A DNA stretch of 64,000 nt. Source: Paraburkholderia megapolitana (GTDB lineage Bacteria; Pseudomonadota; Gammaproteobacteria; Burkholderiales; Burkholderiaceae). Of this stretch, positions 34,953-45,384 are shown piece by piece (positions within the stretch are counted from its first letter, which is position 1; the number at the start of each line of letters is the position of its first letter). The stretch lies in assembly GCF_007556815.1 (NCBI RefSeq), contig NZ_CP041745.1, positions 372,001-436,000 on the forward strand, written 5' to 3'. The position numbers and the translations under genes were made by a program. The notes under the pieces are model-generated. The model was given only the letters and a program-made list of their open reading frames with translations, did not search any database and had not been told where the DNA came from.

Positions 34953-36305
34953 ATGGTGAACAACGGTTTGCAGGTGCTGTACATCGAAGACGATGAACTC
35001 GTGCGGCGGGCAAGCGTGCAGAGCCTGCAGCTCGCGGGCTTCGACGTGGTCGGGTTTGCCTCGGTCGAAGCGGCGGCACGGCTGATCGTCGCGGATTTCG
35101 CCGGCGTGATCGTCAGCGATATTCGTCTGCCGGGCGCGAGCGGGCTCGACCTGCTCGCGCAATGCCGCGAGCGTGCACCCGATGTGCCGGTGATCCTCGT
35201 CACTGGACACGGCGATATATCGATGGCCGTGCAGGCGATGCGCGACGGTGCTTACGATTTCATCGAGAAGCCGTTCGCGTCGGAACGCCTGATTGAAACC
35301 GTGCGGCGCGCGCTCGAACGTCGCACCCTCGTGCTGGAGAATCTCGCGCTGCGTCGTCAGCTGGCTGGGCAGCAGTCGGTGGCGCCACGCATCATCGGAC
35401 GCAGTCCGGCCATCGAGCAGGTGCGCCGGCTCATCGCGAACGTTGCGCCGACCGATGCGTCGGTGCTGATCAACGGCGATACCGGAGCCGGCAAGGAGCT
35501 GATCGCGCGCAGTCTGCACGAACTGTCGCCGCGTCGCGACAAGCCGTTTATCGCTGTGAATTGCGGCGCGTTGCCCGAGCCGATGTTCGAGTCGGAGATG
35601 TTCGGCTACGAGCCCGGCGCGTTTACCGGTGCGGCCAAACGCCGCATCGGCAAGCTCGAACATGCGTCGGGCGGCACGCTGTTTCTCGATGAAATCGAGA
35701 GCATGCCGCTCGCGTTGCAAGTGAAGCTGCTGCGCGTGTTGCAGGATGGTGTGCTCGAACGGCTTGGCTCGAATCAGCCGATTCGCGTGAATTGCCGCAT
35801 CGTTGCCGCGGCCAAGGGCGAGATGACCGAGCACGTGGCGAGCGGCACCTTCCGGCGCGACTTGCTGTACCGGCTGAACGTCGTGACGATCGCGCTGCCA
35901 CCGCTCGCGGAGCGGCGAGAGGACATCGTGCCGCTCTTCGAGCATTTCCTGCTCGACGCCGCGGTGCGTTACGAGCGACCCGCGCCGCTGCTGACGGACC
36001 GGCAACGTAGCGCGTTGATGCAGCGCGACTGGCCCGGCAACGTGCGCGAGTTGCGCAATGCTGCCGACAGGCTCGTGCTCGGCATTGTGGATGAGCACGC
36101 GCCGCTATCGTCCACCGACGACGACGCCGTGCAGCCGCTAAAGGAGCGGGTCGAACAGTTCGAACGGGCGGCGATCGCGCAGGCACTCGATCAGGCGGGC
36201 GGCGCGGTTGCGCTCGCGGCAGACCGGCTGCAACTCGGCAAGGCGACGCTCTACGAGAAGATCAAACGATACGGCCTGGCGGCGCGTGGAGAAGGAGAAC
36301 GTTGA
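34953..36305 (+). CDS. dctD: C4-dicarboxylate response regulator, sigma-54 activator
   Basis: DctD is the NtrC-family partner of DctB. The receiver domain has the acidic pair EDD near residue 12, the phospho-acceptor Asp56 (SDIRLPG) and the Lys in EKPF. The AAA+ domain has GDTGAGKE (Walker A), EPGAFTGA (the sigma-54-contacting GAFTGA loop) and LFLDEIES (Walker B). A Fis-type helix-turn-helix ends the protein ([20 protein letters not shown]). I prefer ATG 34953 (450 residues), preceded by AGGTGA, over GTG 34941. It should activate dctA through the site near 31353. Confidence 0.93.
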   Translation: MVNNGLQVLYIEDDELVRRASVQSLQLAGFDVVGFASVEAAARLIVADFAGVIVSDIRLPGASGLDLLAQCRERAPDVPVILVTGHGDISMAVQAMRDGAYDFIEKPFASERLIETVRRALERRTLVLENLALRRQLAGQQSVAPRIIGRSPAIEQVRRLIANVAPTDASVLINGDTGAGKELIARSLHELSPRRDKPFIAVNCGALPEPMFESEMFGYEPGAFTGAAKRRIGKLEHASGGTLFLDEIESMPLALQVKLLRVLQDGVLERLGSNQPIRVNCRIVAAAKGEMTEHVASGTFRRDLLYRLNVVTIALPPLAERREDIVPLFEHFLLDAAVRYERPAPLLTDRQRSALMQRDWPGNVRELRNAADRLVLGIVDEHAPLSSTDDDAVQPLKERVEQFERAAIAQALDQAGGAVALAADRLQLGKATLYEKIKRYGLAARGEGER

Positions 36306-36332
36306 GGCTGGGGGAGCTGAAGGGGCTGCGTG

Positions 36333-36369
36333 ATTTGCGGCTTCGGCGAAGTGCGCTGAAGCCGCAAAT
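36333..36369. terminator. Bidirectional hairpin between dctD and the TlpA-like gene
   Basis: ATTTGCGGCTTC pairs perfectly (12 base pairs) with GAAGCCGCAAAT around a 13-base loop, between convergent genes. T-runs are weak on both sides. Confidence 0.65.
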
Positions 36370-36390
36370 TGAGTAAAACGAGGGGGAAAA

Positions 36391-36915
36391 TCAGGCCGCG
36401 TTCAGCGCCTTTTTGAGCAACTCATCAAGCTCGGCAAACTGCGGTTCGCCGACATAGCGCTTGAGGATCTTGCCGTTCCTGTCGACCACGAACGTGGTCG
36501 GCGTCAACTGCACATTGCCGAACTGCTTCGCCGCCGAGCCGTCGTCCATCGCCACCTTGAACGGCAACTGACGCGTTTGCGTGTAGTTCGTCACGTACAT
36601 CGGCGCATCGTAGTTCATTGCGACCGCAACGAACTCGAGGCCCTGGCCCTTGAAGCGGTTGTACGTGTTCACCATCTGCGGCATTTCCTTCATGCAGGTA
36701 TCGCAGTTGGTCGCCCAGAAGTTGACCAGATAGACCTTGCCCTTGAGGTCGGAGGTCGTGACCTTCTGGCCGGACAGCAACGTGAACGACGCATCCGGAA
36801 CATGCTGCTGGCTGCCGAACGCGAAATAGCCAGCGACCGCAATCGCACCAGCGACGACGACTGCCGCGATGTAGCGCAGCGGACTGGCGCGTCGGGAAAC
36901 AGGAGTAGGGCTCAT
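36391..36915 (-). CDS. TlpA-family thioredoxin-like protein
   Basis: This 174-residue protein has an N-terminal membrane anchor or signal (residues 14-33) and a thioredoxin-like fold. The redox motif is CDTC at 71-74 (NFWATNCDTCMKEMPQM), and the cis-Pro loop is in LTPTTFVVDRNG. It most resembles TlpA/ResA-type periplasmic reductases and is anchored to the inner membrane. Its substrate is unknown; such proteins often serve cytochrome c or oxidase assembly. It converges with dctD. Confidence 0.87.
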   Translation of the reverse strand: MSPTPVSRRASPLRYIAAVVVAGAIAVAGYFAFGSQQHVPDASFTLLSGQKVTTSDLKGKVYLVNFWATNCDTCMKEMPQMVNTYNRFKGQGLEFVAVAMNYDAPMYVTNYTQTRQLPFKVAMDDGSAAKQFGNVQLTPTTFVVDRNGKILKRYVGEPQFAELDELLKKALNAA

Positions 36916-37016
36916 GAACAGGACCTCAGGAAGCGCATTGCGCTGAAACAGCGTGGGGTGGTCGGTATTGTAGCCTCAATCGTGTTGGGCAGCATCGACG
37001 TGCCCACGAGCGGATA

Positions 37017-37697
37017 ATGCGGCTTTCCGTTTCTGTCTATCGGCTTTCAGGTCTTATGTTCCGGCTCGCTTTTTACTTGGCTTCTTACCTGGCTTCGCGC
37101 CTTTTTCCGTTCGTTCATGCGTTTCGCCGTCATGCCTCGCGCGCTGCTTCTTCCGGCGCGGGTACGGTGCTGCGTTCGGCGGCCTGCGTTGCCGTGACGG
37201 GCGCCGCGCTGATCGCCTGCTCGCCAACCTACGACTGGCGCACCGTCGCGAACGACGCGCAGGGCTATTCCGTCGATCTACCGGCCAAGCCCAGCAACGA
37301 CGAGCGGCAGATCGATATCGCCGGAACGCCGATGAAGATGGCGATGCAGATTGCGGAGGCCGATCACACCGTGTTCGCCGTCGGCAGCGTGACGCTGCCC
37401 AGCGACGACCCGCAGGTGCAGCGCGCCGCGCTCGAATTCCTGCGTGCGGGACTGGCGCGCAACCTCGGCGCAACGCCCGATGCACACGCCACGCAGATTC
37501 CCCTCGCAGCAGGCGGCCAGGTGCCCGGCATCGAGATGACGTTCAGCGGCAAGGCAGGCGCGAACCAGGAGCCGCGCACGATGCACGCGCGACTGGTGGC
37601 ACGCGGCCGGCATGTCTACCAGGCGGCGATTATCGGGAGCAAAAACCCGGCGCCGGAGCAGATCGATCAGTTTTTCCAGTCGTTCAAGCTCGATTGA
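37017..37697 (+). CDS. Putative lipoprotein, function unknown
   Basis: This 226-residue frame contains a lipobox-like ALIAC near residue 68, preceded by a hydrophobic stretch, after an unusually long N-terminus. The true start may be later than 37017 (for example ATG 37056), but even that leaves a long leader. The mature part (SPTYDWRTVANDAQGYSVDLPAKP onward, quoted by its start) resembles Burkholderia lipoproteins of unknown role with a SYSVDLPAKP-like repeat and a C-terminal QIDQFFQSFKL. It lies divergent from the TlpA-like gene. Function is not known. Confidence 0.65.
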   Translation: MRLSVSVYRLSGLMFRLAFYLASYLASRLFPFVHAFRRHASRAASSGAGTVLRSAACVAVTGAALIACSPTYDWRTVANDAQGYSVDLPAKPSNDERQIDIAGTPMKMAMQIAEADHTVFAVGSVTLPSDDPQVQRAALEFLRAGLARNLGATPDAHATQIPLAAGGQVPGIEMTFSGKAGANQEPRTMHARLVARGRHVYQAAIIGSKNPAPEQIDQFFQSFKLD

Positions 37698-38046
37698 CGG
37701 TAGTTCACCGACGAAATGCGCGTTCTGCGAACTCTCCAGAGTGACCGCTACTGAAAGTTCCTTCGCAGGTTATCGCTCTAATAGACGGATTTAATGAGGG
37801 TTTTTAGGTTACCCACAGGACTTGTGGATAACTTTGTTGAAAACTCTCGCAAACCTCGCTCGAATGCCCGTCCGGTGGGGGTCCGTTAATTTGCCCGCGA
37901 ACATGGCAATAAAAAATACTAAATAAAATCAATGTGTTAAAAGATTGACCCGACACAATCCTTTCAATTGTATCGAAATCTATCCGAAGCTCTTCTGTGT
38001 GTATAAGTCAAGTCTTGACAGGCCATTTTTTGCCTTTCTTGACCAT
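37698..38046. other. AT-rich intergenic region with DnaA-box pair
   Basis: This 349-base stretch between the lipoprotein gene and comM is clearly AT-rich at 37908-37945. It holds an inverted pair of DnaA-box-like sites (37809-37831) and an inverted repeat GTCAAG-T-CTTGAC at 38007-38019. No gene is seen. Confidence 0.5.
37809..37831. promoter_or_regulatory. Inverted pair of DnaA-box-like sites
   Basis: TTACCCACA (one mismatch to TTATCCACA) is followed after 5 bases by TGTGGATAA, a perfect DnaA box on the other strand. An AT-rich segment lies 80-115 bases further on. No dnaA, parAB or rpmH is near, so this is not a canonical chromosomal origin. Confidence 0.4.
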
Positions 38047-39612
38047 TCATCGCGCGGAAAAAACGCGCCGATACTGCACGGCCTCGGCGACCTGCCCCCC
38101 ATTGGGTACATCGTTTCCCGCGAGGTCGGCAATCGTTCGGGCCACTTTCAGCACGCGGTAGTAAGCGCGGGCTGACCAGCCGAAACGCTCGCCGGCGTCG
38201 CGCAGCAGCGCTTCGCCGGCGGCATCCGGCCGGCACACCTCGTCGACTTCGCGCCCGCTTAGCTCGCGATTGGTCTTGCCCTGGCGCGTGAGCTGGCGCT
38301 TACGTGCGCCGTGAACGCGCTCCGCGATCGGTGCGCTCGCCTCACCGGTGGTCGACGCGCGTGCCGACAATTCGGCGGGCGTCAGCGCGGGAATCTCGAT
38401 CTGGATGTCGATACGATCGAGCAGCGGTCCGGACAGCTTGCGCAGATAGCGCGCGGCGATGTCCGGCGTGCAGCGGCAACGCCCATTCGGATCGCCGCGC
38501 CAGCCGCAAGGACAGGGGTTCATCGCGGCGACCAGCTGGCACGCAGCGGGGAAGTCCGCTTGCCAGGCTGCGCGCGAGATCGTGATGCGGCCGGCTTCCA
38601 GCGGTTCGCGCAGCGTCTCCAGCACGTGACGATCGAACTCGGGCAATTCGTCGAGAAACAGCACGCCGAGATGCGCGAGCGTGATCTCGCCAGGCTGCGG
38701 CGGATTGCGCCCGCCGACCAGCGCCCCGGCACTCGACGAATGATGCGGCGCGCGAAACGGGCGACGGCGCCAGTGCGTCGGAGAGAAGCCGGCGGCGCTA
38801 GCGGACAGCAATGCGGCGGAGGTGAGCGCCTCGTCGTCGGTCATCGGTGGCAGCAGGCTGGGCAGCCGGGCCGCGAGCATCGACTTGCCCGCGCCTGGCG
38901 GCCCGACCATCAGCACATGATGTCCGCCTGCCGCGGCGACTTCGAGCGCGCGGCGTGCGGCCCGCTGACCGATGACGTCGAGCATGTCAGGCAGGGTGGC
39001 GGACGACATCGCGTCGACGAAAGGGGGCGGCTGGACAGGCGAGAGCCGTCCGTCCTCGACACCTGCGAGATGTGCGCACAGCGACGGCAGGTCGGGCGCG
39101 CCATAGACGGCCACACCGGGCACCAGCGCCGCTTCAGCCGCGCTCGCGGCGGGCAGATAGAGTTCGGGCGTGCGCCTTGGCGCTGTGTCCGCGCTGTCTG
39201 CGTGCTGATCGCCCAGATCGCGTGCCGTGCCGCATGCCATCGCGAAGGCGCCGCGCATCGGGCGCAAGGCGCCGGTCAACGACAGCTCGCCGGCGAATTC
39301 ACGATTGAGCAGCGATTCGGCAGGAATCTGTCCGCTGGCCGCGAGGATGCCGAGCGCGATCGGCAGATCGAAACGGCCGGATTCTTTAGGAAGATCGGCG
39401 GGCGCGAGGTTGACTGTGATCCGGCGCACCGGAAAGTCGAGCCCGCAGTTTTGCAGCGCGGCTCGCACACGTTCGCGGCTTTCGCGGACCTCGAGATCCG
39501 GCAGGCCGACGATCGAAAAAGAAGGCAGCCCGTTGGCGAGATGAACCTCGACGGTAACTTCGGGCGCGCGGCCAGCGGCCGGCGCGCGGCTGCGCACCAC
39601 GGCAAGCGACAT
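38047..39612 (-). CDS. comM: YifB/ComM-family Mg-chelatase-like AAA+ ATPase
   Basis: The 521-residue protein has an N-terminal Lon-protease-like domain (residues 1-170, HLANGLPSFSIVGLPDLEVRESRERV... typical start). The AAA+ core has Walker A GPPGAGKSM, Walker B VLFLDELPEF and the arginine-rich ChlI signature (MNPCPCGWRGDPNGRC, with four cysteines). A ComM-type C-terminal domain follows. ComM is a hexameric helicase that promotes branch migration during natural transformation. comF, another competence-associated gene, lies at 57 kb. Transcribed toward the AT-rich region. Confidence 0.92.
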   Translation of the reverse strand: MSLAVVRSRAPAAGRAPEVTVEVHLANGLPSFSIVGLPDLEVRESRERVRAALQNCGLDFPVRRITVNLAPADLPKESGRFDLPIALGILAASGQIPAESLLNREFAGELSLTGALRPMRGAFAMACGTARDLGDQHADSADTAPRRTPELYLPAASAAEAALVPGVAVYGAPDLPSLCAHLAGVEDGRLSPVQPPPFVDAMSSATLPDMLDVIGQRAARRALEVAAAGGHHVLMVGPPGAGKSMLAARLPSLLPPMTDDEALTSAALLSASAAGFSPTHWRRRPFRAPHHSSSAGALVGGRNPPQPGEITLAHLGVLFLDELPEFDRHVLETLREPLEAGRITISRAAWQADFPAACQLVAAMNPCPCGWRGDPNGRCRCTPDIAARYLRKLSGPLLDRIDIQIEIPALTPAELSARASTTGEASAPIAERVHGARKRQLTRQGKTNRELSGREVDEVCRPDAAGEALLRDAGERFGWSARAYYRVLKVARTIADLAGNDVPNGGQVAEAVQYRRVFSAR

Positions 39613-39714
39613 GTTTTCTCCCGTCGAAGGCGCGCTATGTAGCGTAGCGCCCCTTCCTCAATACACTGACGACGTCACGGCGCGCCTGCCGATGATGCGT
39701 AGGTCAGACCGGGC

Positions 39715-39969
39715 TCAGGAAGACTGCGTGACGGGCAGCTTCTGTTCGAGCTCGGCGACGCGGCGCTCGAGTTCTTCGAGCCGGGCCCGCGTGCGTACCA
39801 GCACCTGGGTCTGCGTATCGAATTCCTCGCGCGTCACCAGATCGAGCTTCGAGAAGCCCTGCGACAGCACGGCCTTGACGTTGCGCTCGACATCCTTCGC
39901 CGGCGAGTTCTTGAGCAGATCGCTAAAGCGCGCCTGCAGATCGTTGAAGACATCGTTGGGTTGTTTCAT
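39715..39969 (-). CDS. ubiK: Ubiquinone biosynthesis accessory factor
   Basis: The 84-residue protein matches the BMFP/UbiK family. Residues 1-35 are the amphipathic membrane-fusogenic segment (MKQPNDVFNDLQARFSDLL), and 45-80 form a coiled coil ending EELERRVAELEQKL. UbiK assists the aerobic ubiquinone biosynthesis complex. I chose the ATG at 39969; the longer in-frame start at 40002 adds 11 unconserved residues. It is divergent from glnK-amtB and upstream of comM on the same strand. Confidence 0.9.
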   Translation of the reverse strand: MKQPNDVFNDLQARFSDLLKNSPAKDVERNVKAVLSQGFSKLDLVTREEFDTQTQVLVRTRARLEELERRVAELEQKLPVTQSS

Positions 39970-40752
<783 letters not shown>

Positions 40753-40783
40753 AAAAACAGCGACAAGAGAAGAGGAAACAGAG

Positions 40784-42298
40784 ATGCGCAAATTATTGAT
40801 GTCCTTGCTGATGGCCGGTTCGCTGGTCGCGGGCGGTATCGGGGCCGCGGTGGCGGACGACGCTTCGGCGCCGGTTGCCGCATCGGCGGCCGCCTCCGAT
40901 ACGACGGCGAGCGCGCCGGCACCGGACGCGTCGGCAGCCGCCGCCGCTTCGGCGCCTGCCGCCGACGCTTCCGCTGCTCCAGCGGCAAGCGCTGCCGCCG
41001 CGCCTGACGCATCGGCTGCTTCGGCTGCCGCTGCAGCCGCACCTGCTGCGCCGACCGCGCCGTACTCGGTCGATTCGTCGAAGATCAACTCGGGCGACAC
41101 CGCGTGGATGCTGACCTCCACCGCGCTCGTGCTGTTCATGACGATCCCTGGCCTCGCATTGTTCTACGCGGGCATGGTGCGCAAGAAGAACGTGCTGGCG
41201 ACGCTGATGCAAAGCTTCGCGATCACCTGCGTCGTGACCATCATCTGGACTGTGATCGGCTACAGCCTCGCGTTCACGCCAGGCGGTTCGTTCCTCGGCG
41301 GCTTCTCGCGCGTGTTCCTGGCGGGCATGAACTACATCAAGGGCGACAAGGCCACGACGCTGACCGTCAGCCATCTGGCAACGACGATTCCGGAGTCGGT
41401 CTACTTCGTCTATCAGATGACGTTCGCGATCATCACGCCGGCGCTGATCACCGGTGCGTTCGCCGATCGCATGAAGTTCTCCGCGATGCTGGTGTTCATG
41501 AGCCTGTGGTCGATCATCGTCTACTCGCCCATCGCGCACATGGTGTGGGAACCGACCGGCTGGCTGGCGAGCGAGGGCATCCTCGACTTCGCGGGCGGCA
41601 CGGTGGTGCACATCAACGCTGGTGTGGCTGGCCTCGTGTGCTGTCTGGTGCTCGGCAAGCGGGTTGGCTATGGCAAGGACGTGATGGCGCCGCATAACCT
41701 CGTGCTGACACTGGTTGGTGCCTCGATGCTGTGGGTTGGCTGGTTTGGCTTCAACGCGGGTTCGGCTGTTGCGGCTGACGGCCGTGCCGGCTTCGCCATG
41801 CTGACGACGCAGGTCGCGACCGCAATGGCTGCACTGGGCTGGATGTTTGCCGAATGGATCGCGAAGGGTAAGCCGTCGGTGCTCGGTATCGTGTCGGGCG
41901 CGGTGGCCGGACTCGTGGCGATTACGCCGGCATCGGGCTTCGTCGGTGTGATCGGGGCGCTCGTGATCGGTCTGGTCGCCGGCGTGATCTGCTTCTGGTC
42001 GGCCTCGTGGCTCAAGCACAAGCTCGGCTACGACGATTCGCTCGACGCGTTCGGCGTGCACTGCATCGGCGGGATTGTCGGTGCGTTGCTGACCGGTGTG
42101 TTTGCGGTGAAGGACATCGGCGGTGCGGACGGCAGCGTGATCCTGCAGGCCAAGGGCGTGCTGACCACATTGATCTACAGCGGCGTGGTGAGCTTCATCC
42201 TGCTGAAGGTGATCGACATGGTGATCGGTCTGCGCGTGACGGAAGAAGAGGAACGCGAAGGTCTCGACATCGTGCTGCACGGCGAGCATGTCGAATAA
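40784..42298 (+). CDS. amtB: Ammonium transporter with Ala/Ser/Pro-rich N-terminal linker
   Basis: AmtB is the trimeric inner-membrane ammonium channel. The 504-residue protein has a signal peptide (residues 1-24) followed by a low-complexity Ala/Ser/Pro linker to about residue 92. The AmtB core follows with eleven helices: FYAGMVRKKN near 129, and the transport His pair in FGVHCIGGIVGA and the earlier NAGVAGL-type segment. E. coli AmtB lacks the long linker. glnK lies just upstream. A Rho-independent terminator follows 69 bases after the stop. Confidence 0.95.
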   Translation: MRKLLMSLLMAGSLVAGGIGAAVADDASAPVAASAAASDTTASAPAPDASAAAAASAPAADASAAPAASAAAAPDASAASAAAAAAPAAPTAPYSVDSSKINSGDTAWMLTSTALVLFMTIPGLALFYAGMVRKKNVLATLMQSFAITCVVTIIWTVIGYSLAFTPGGSFLGGFSRVFLAGMNYIKGDKATTLTVSHLATTIPESVYFVYQMTFAIITPALITGAFADRMKFSAMLVFMSLWSIIVYSPIAHMVWEPTGWLASEGILDFAGGTVVHINAGVAGLVCCLVLGKRVGYGKDVMAPHNLVLTLVGASMLWVGWFGFNAGSAVAADGRAGFAMLTTQVATAMAALGWMFAEWIAKGKPSVLGIVSGAVAGLVAITPASGFVGVIGALVIGLVAGVICFWSASWLKHKLGYDDSLDAFGVHCIGGIVGALLTGVFAVKDIGGADGSVILQAKGVLTTLIYSGVVSFILLKVIDMVIGLRVTEEEEREGLDIVLHGEHVE

Positions 42299-42716
42299 GT
42301 TTTCGTAAGAGCAACAGCAGTCGTCCGGCATGCGAGACCCTGCCGGACGATTCAGGCAGCGACCTGGCCCGCCATCCGGCGGGCTTTTTTTCGTCCATCG
42401 CACAGCCCGGCAAGCCGCAAAAGAAGGCCGTCCCCGCTACGTCGCAGCACCTACAATCGAATAGACGGCGGTATGGGCGCGGCATACGGCGGCTCGGTGA
42501 CATGGGCGGCTGCAACGCCCCGGCCGGCAGCACAACTGGCCGGATAACCCCCTTCCCGACAGTTCCCCACCGATAACGCGCCGCTATCGGGCCGATATAA
42601 AACCTTGTTTGCAGGAGGGTGGCCCCGGGCTTGCGTCTTGCGCGATCATCCCAACATGCAAGGGGCAAATGCCCCCGCTTCCCTCTACAATCGCTCCTTT
42701 AGCCCGTGAGTGCTCA
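42299..42716. other. Intergenic region between amtB and gshA
   Basis: Apart from the amtB terminator this 418-base region holds possible -10 boxes TACAAT at 42452-42457 and 42686-42691. The second lies 26 bases before the gshA ATG and is the likelier promoter. No -35 is clear and no gene is supported. Confidence 0.45.
42367..42391 (+). terminator. Rho-independent terminator of glnK-amtB
   Basis: GCCCGCC pairs with GGCGGGC around ATCC and is followed by seven T residues. Confidence 0.92.
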
Positions 42717-44006
42717 ATGGTTCCGCACCTAGTCACCGCGTTGAACGGTCCACTGCTCGATCTCGAGCGGCGGATTCTCGACGCTACGCCTGCCATCGAA
42801 CGCTGGTTCCGGCTCGAATGGCAGGAACATACGCCGCCGTTCTACTGTTCGGTGGATCTGCGCAACGCGGGCTTCAAGCTCGCGCCGGTCGATACCAACC
42901 TGTTTCCCGGAGCATTCAACAATCTGCCGCAGGAGGTGCTGCCGCTCGCCGTGCAGGCAGCGATGGCGTCGATCGAAAAAATCTGTCCGGACGCGAAGAA
43001 TCTGCTGGTCATTCCGGAGCGTCACACGCGTAACGCATTTTATCTGGAGAATGTCGCACGACTTGCGACCATCATGCGCCAGGCGGGCCTGCACGTCCGT
43101 TTCGGAACGCTCGATGAAACCATCGTCGGTCCGGTCACGATCGCGTTGTCCGATGGTCAGAAAATCGTGCTCGAGCCGCTTGAGCGTTCCGCTCGCCGGC
43201 TCGGTCTGAAGAATTTCGATCCGTGTTCGATTCTGCTGAACAACGATCTGTCCGGCGGCATTCCGCCGGTGCTCGAAAATCTGCACGAGCAGTACCTGCT
43301 GCCGCCGTTGCATGCGGCATGGGCCGTGCGCCGCAAGTCGACGCACTTCTCGTGCTACGACGAGGTCGCGAAGAAGTTCGCGAAGATGGTCGAAATCGAC
43401 CCGTGGATGATCAATCCGTATTTCGCGCATGTCGAAGACGTCGATTTCGAGGCGCGTACCGGTGAGGCCGCGCTCGCCGACGCTATCGACGGCGTGCTGA
43501 AGAAGATCGCGAAGAAATACCGCGAGTACGGCATTTCCGAAAAGCCGTATGTCGTCGTCAAGTCCGATGCCGGTACCGACGGCAAGGGTGTGATGACCGT
43601 GCACGATGCATCGGAAGTCGCTGCGCTGACGAGCCGCGAACGCACGAAGATGTCGAGCGCGAAAGATGGGCTCGATGTGCACGACGTGATCGTGCAGGAA
43701 GGCGTCTATACGTTCGAGCGGATCGGCGAAGAAGTGGCCGAACCGGTGGTGTACATGATCGACCGCTATGTGGTCGGCGGTTTTTATCGCGTGCACGGCA
43801 GCCGCGAGCGCGATCAGAACCTGAACGCGCCCGGCATGCACTTCGTGCCGCTCGGCTTCGAACATACCGCGTTGCCCGATGCGCACGCGAAACCCGGCGC
43901 CGCACCGCCTAACCGCTTCTATATGTACGGCGTGGTCGCGCGGCTCGGGTTGCTGGCGGCATCGGTGGAACTGGAACGAACCGATCCGGAAGCGATTCAG
44001 GTTTAA
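42717..44006 (+). CDS. gshA: Glutamate--cysteine ligase
   Basis: The enzyme makes gamma-glutamylcysteine, the first step of glutathione synthesis. This 429-residue form matches the proteobacterial GshA type found in Burkholderia and Acidithiobacillus, distinct from the E. coli enzyme. Seen: FYCSVDLRNAGFKLAPVDTNLFPGAFNNL near residue 40 (quoted in part), PYVVVKSDAGTDGKGVMTV near 284 as an ATP-grasp-like segment and the C-terminal FYMYGVVARLGLLAAS. I chose ATG 42717. gshB follows 106 bases downstream. Confidence 0.92.
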   Translation: MVPHLVTALNGPLLDLERRILDATPAIERWFRLEWQEHTPPFYCSVDLRNAGFKLAPVDTNLFPGAFNNLPQEVLPLAVQAAMASIEKICPDAKNLLVIPERHTRNAFYLENVARLATIMRQAGLHVRFGTLDETIVGPVTIALSDGQKIVLEPLERSARRLGLKNFDPCSILLNNDLSGGIPPVLENLHEQYLLPPLHAAWAVRRKSTHFSCYDEVAKKFAKMVEIDPWMINPYFAHVEDVDFEARTGEAALADAIDGVLKKIAKKYREYGISEKPYVVVKSDAGTDGKGVMTVHDASEVAALTSRERTKMSSAKDGLDVHDVIVQEGVYTFERIGEEVAEPVVYMIDRYVVGGFYRVHGSRERDQNLNAPGMHFVPLGFEHTALPDAHAKPGAAPPNRFYMYGVVARLGLLAASVELERTDPEAIQV

Positions 44007-44112
44007 AGGTCGCGCTGCAATCTGCGCTGCGGTTGGTAGTCCATTCCGCCGCGCAATCTGCAGTGCAGTCGATATTCAACGCCGAGGCCCGCGAGGCCGC
44101 AACAGGGACTTC

Positions 44113-45069
44113 ATGGACATTCTCTTTATCGCGGATCCGCTGGACCGCTTCAAGATCTACAAGGATTCGACCTACGCGATGATGGCCGAGGCCGCGAAGC
44201 GCGGCCATACGCTGTATGCATGCGAGCCGGAAGATCTGGCGTGGACCGGCGGTGACGTCGAGGCGAACGTGCGGCGCTTTGCGATTGTCGGCGACCAGAC
44301 CGACGGACACCGCTCGCCGTGGTATGCGGCGGAGCGGTCCGAGGTGCGCTCGCTGAAGCGCTTCGGCGCCGTACTGATGCGCAAGGACCCGCCGTTCGAC
44401 ATGGAGTACGTGACGTCGACGTGGCTGCTCGAACTCGCTGAACGTGGCGGCGCGCGCATCTTCAACAAGCCGCAGGCGATTCGCGATCATTCGGAAAAGC
44501 TCGCGATCGGCGAGTTTCCGCAGTTCGTCGCACCGACGCTCGTTACGCGCGATGCGGCGCGTCTGCGTGCCTTCCACGAGCAACACGGCGATGTGATCCT
44601 GAAACCGCTCGACGGCATGGGCGGCATGGGCGTGTTTCGCGTGAAGGCCGATGGCATGAATCTCGGCTCGATCATCGAGATGCTCAGCGAGGATGGCGCG
44701 CGCTCGGTGATGGCGCAGAAGTTCATCCCCGACATCAAGGACGGCGACAAGCGCATCCTGCTGATCGGCGGCGAGCCGGTGCCGTATTCGCTCGCACGCA
44801 TTCCGCAAGGTAACGAGGTGCGCGGCAATCTGGCAGCGGGTGGACTCGGCGTCGCTCAGCCGCTCACCGCGCACGACCGCGAAATCGCCGCGGCGCTCGG
44901 CCCGGTGCTGGCCGCGCGCGGCCTGCTGCTGGTCGGGCTCGATGCAATTGGCGACTGGCTGACGGAAGTGAATGTCACGAGCCCGACGTGTTTTCGCGAA
45001 ATCATGGATCAGACCGGCTTCGATGTGGCGGCGATGCTGGTTGACGCGCTGGAGCGCGCGGTCGGTTGA
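44113..45069 (+). CDS. gshB: Glutathione synthetase
   Basis: GshB joins glycine to gamma-glutamylcysteine using ATP. The 318-residue protein has the GshB N-terminal fold (MDILFIADPLDRFKIYKDST) and the MRKDPPFDMEY motif near residue 91. The ATP-grasp core is DVILKPLDGMGGMGVFRV, and the C-terminal metal site lies in GDWLTEVNVTSPTCFRE. Together with gshA upstream it completes the glutathione pathway. grxC at 52 kb uses the product. Confidence 0.96.
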   Translation: MDILFIADPLDRFKIYKDSTYAMMAEAAKRGHTLYACEPEDLAWTGGDVEANVRRFAIVGDQTDGHRSPWYAAERSEVRSLKRFGAVLMRKDPPFDMEYVTSTWLLELAERGGARIFNKPQAIRDHSEKLAIGEFPQFVAPTLVTRDAARLRAFHEQHGDVILKPLDGMGGMGVFRVKADGMNLGSIIEMLSEDGARSVMAQKFIPDIKDGDKRILLIGGEPVPYSLARIPQGNEVRGNLAAGGLGVAQPLTAHDREIAAALGPVLAARGLLLVGLDAIGDWLTEVNVTSPTCFREIMDQTGFDVAAMLVDALERAVG

Positions 45070-45384
45070 GTATCGCTGCAGGAGACGCGCCCGTTGCACG
45101 AAACCGAACGCGTGCCGGGCACGAACGCTGAAGAAGCGCGAAAATGGACTGGTACAATGCCCGCTCTCCGGAACCTGCGTCATCTGACAAAACGCTGACG
45201 ACGCACCCGGCACAGGATATCGGGCATGGTTGCCGTGCCGTTGCCCATGGGCCCAGCCCGTGGCGCGACGCGTTCGGGCCCATTCGATCATCGGCCGGTC
45301 GGAAGGGCGAACAAAGGCAAACAGGCGCGCTGCCGGGCAACGCGTCTGGACCGCGAATCAGGCCGTTTTAGCTGCAAAACCGAT
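45070..45384. other. Intergenic region before the PTS EIIA gene
   Basis: This 315-base region holds a possible -10 box, TACAAT at 45153-45158, with no clear -35. No gene is supported, and no terminator follows gshB that I can see. Confidence 0.4.

Noticed and set aside
37809..38046. Chromosomal or plasmid replication origin
   Set aside because: Only one perfect and one imperfect DnaA box, no iterons, and no rep, dnaA or par gene nearby.
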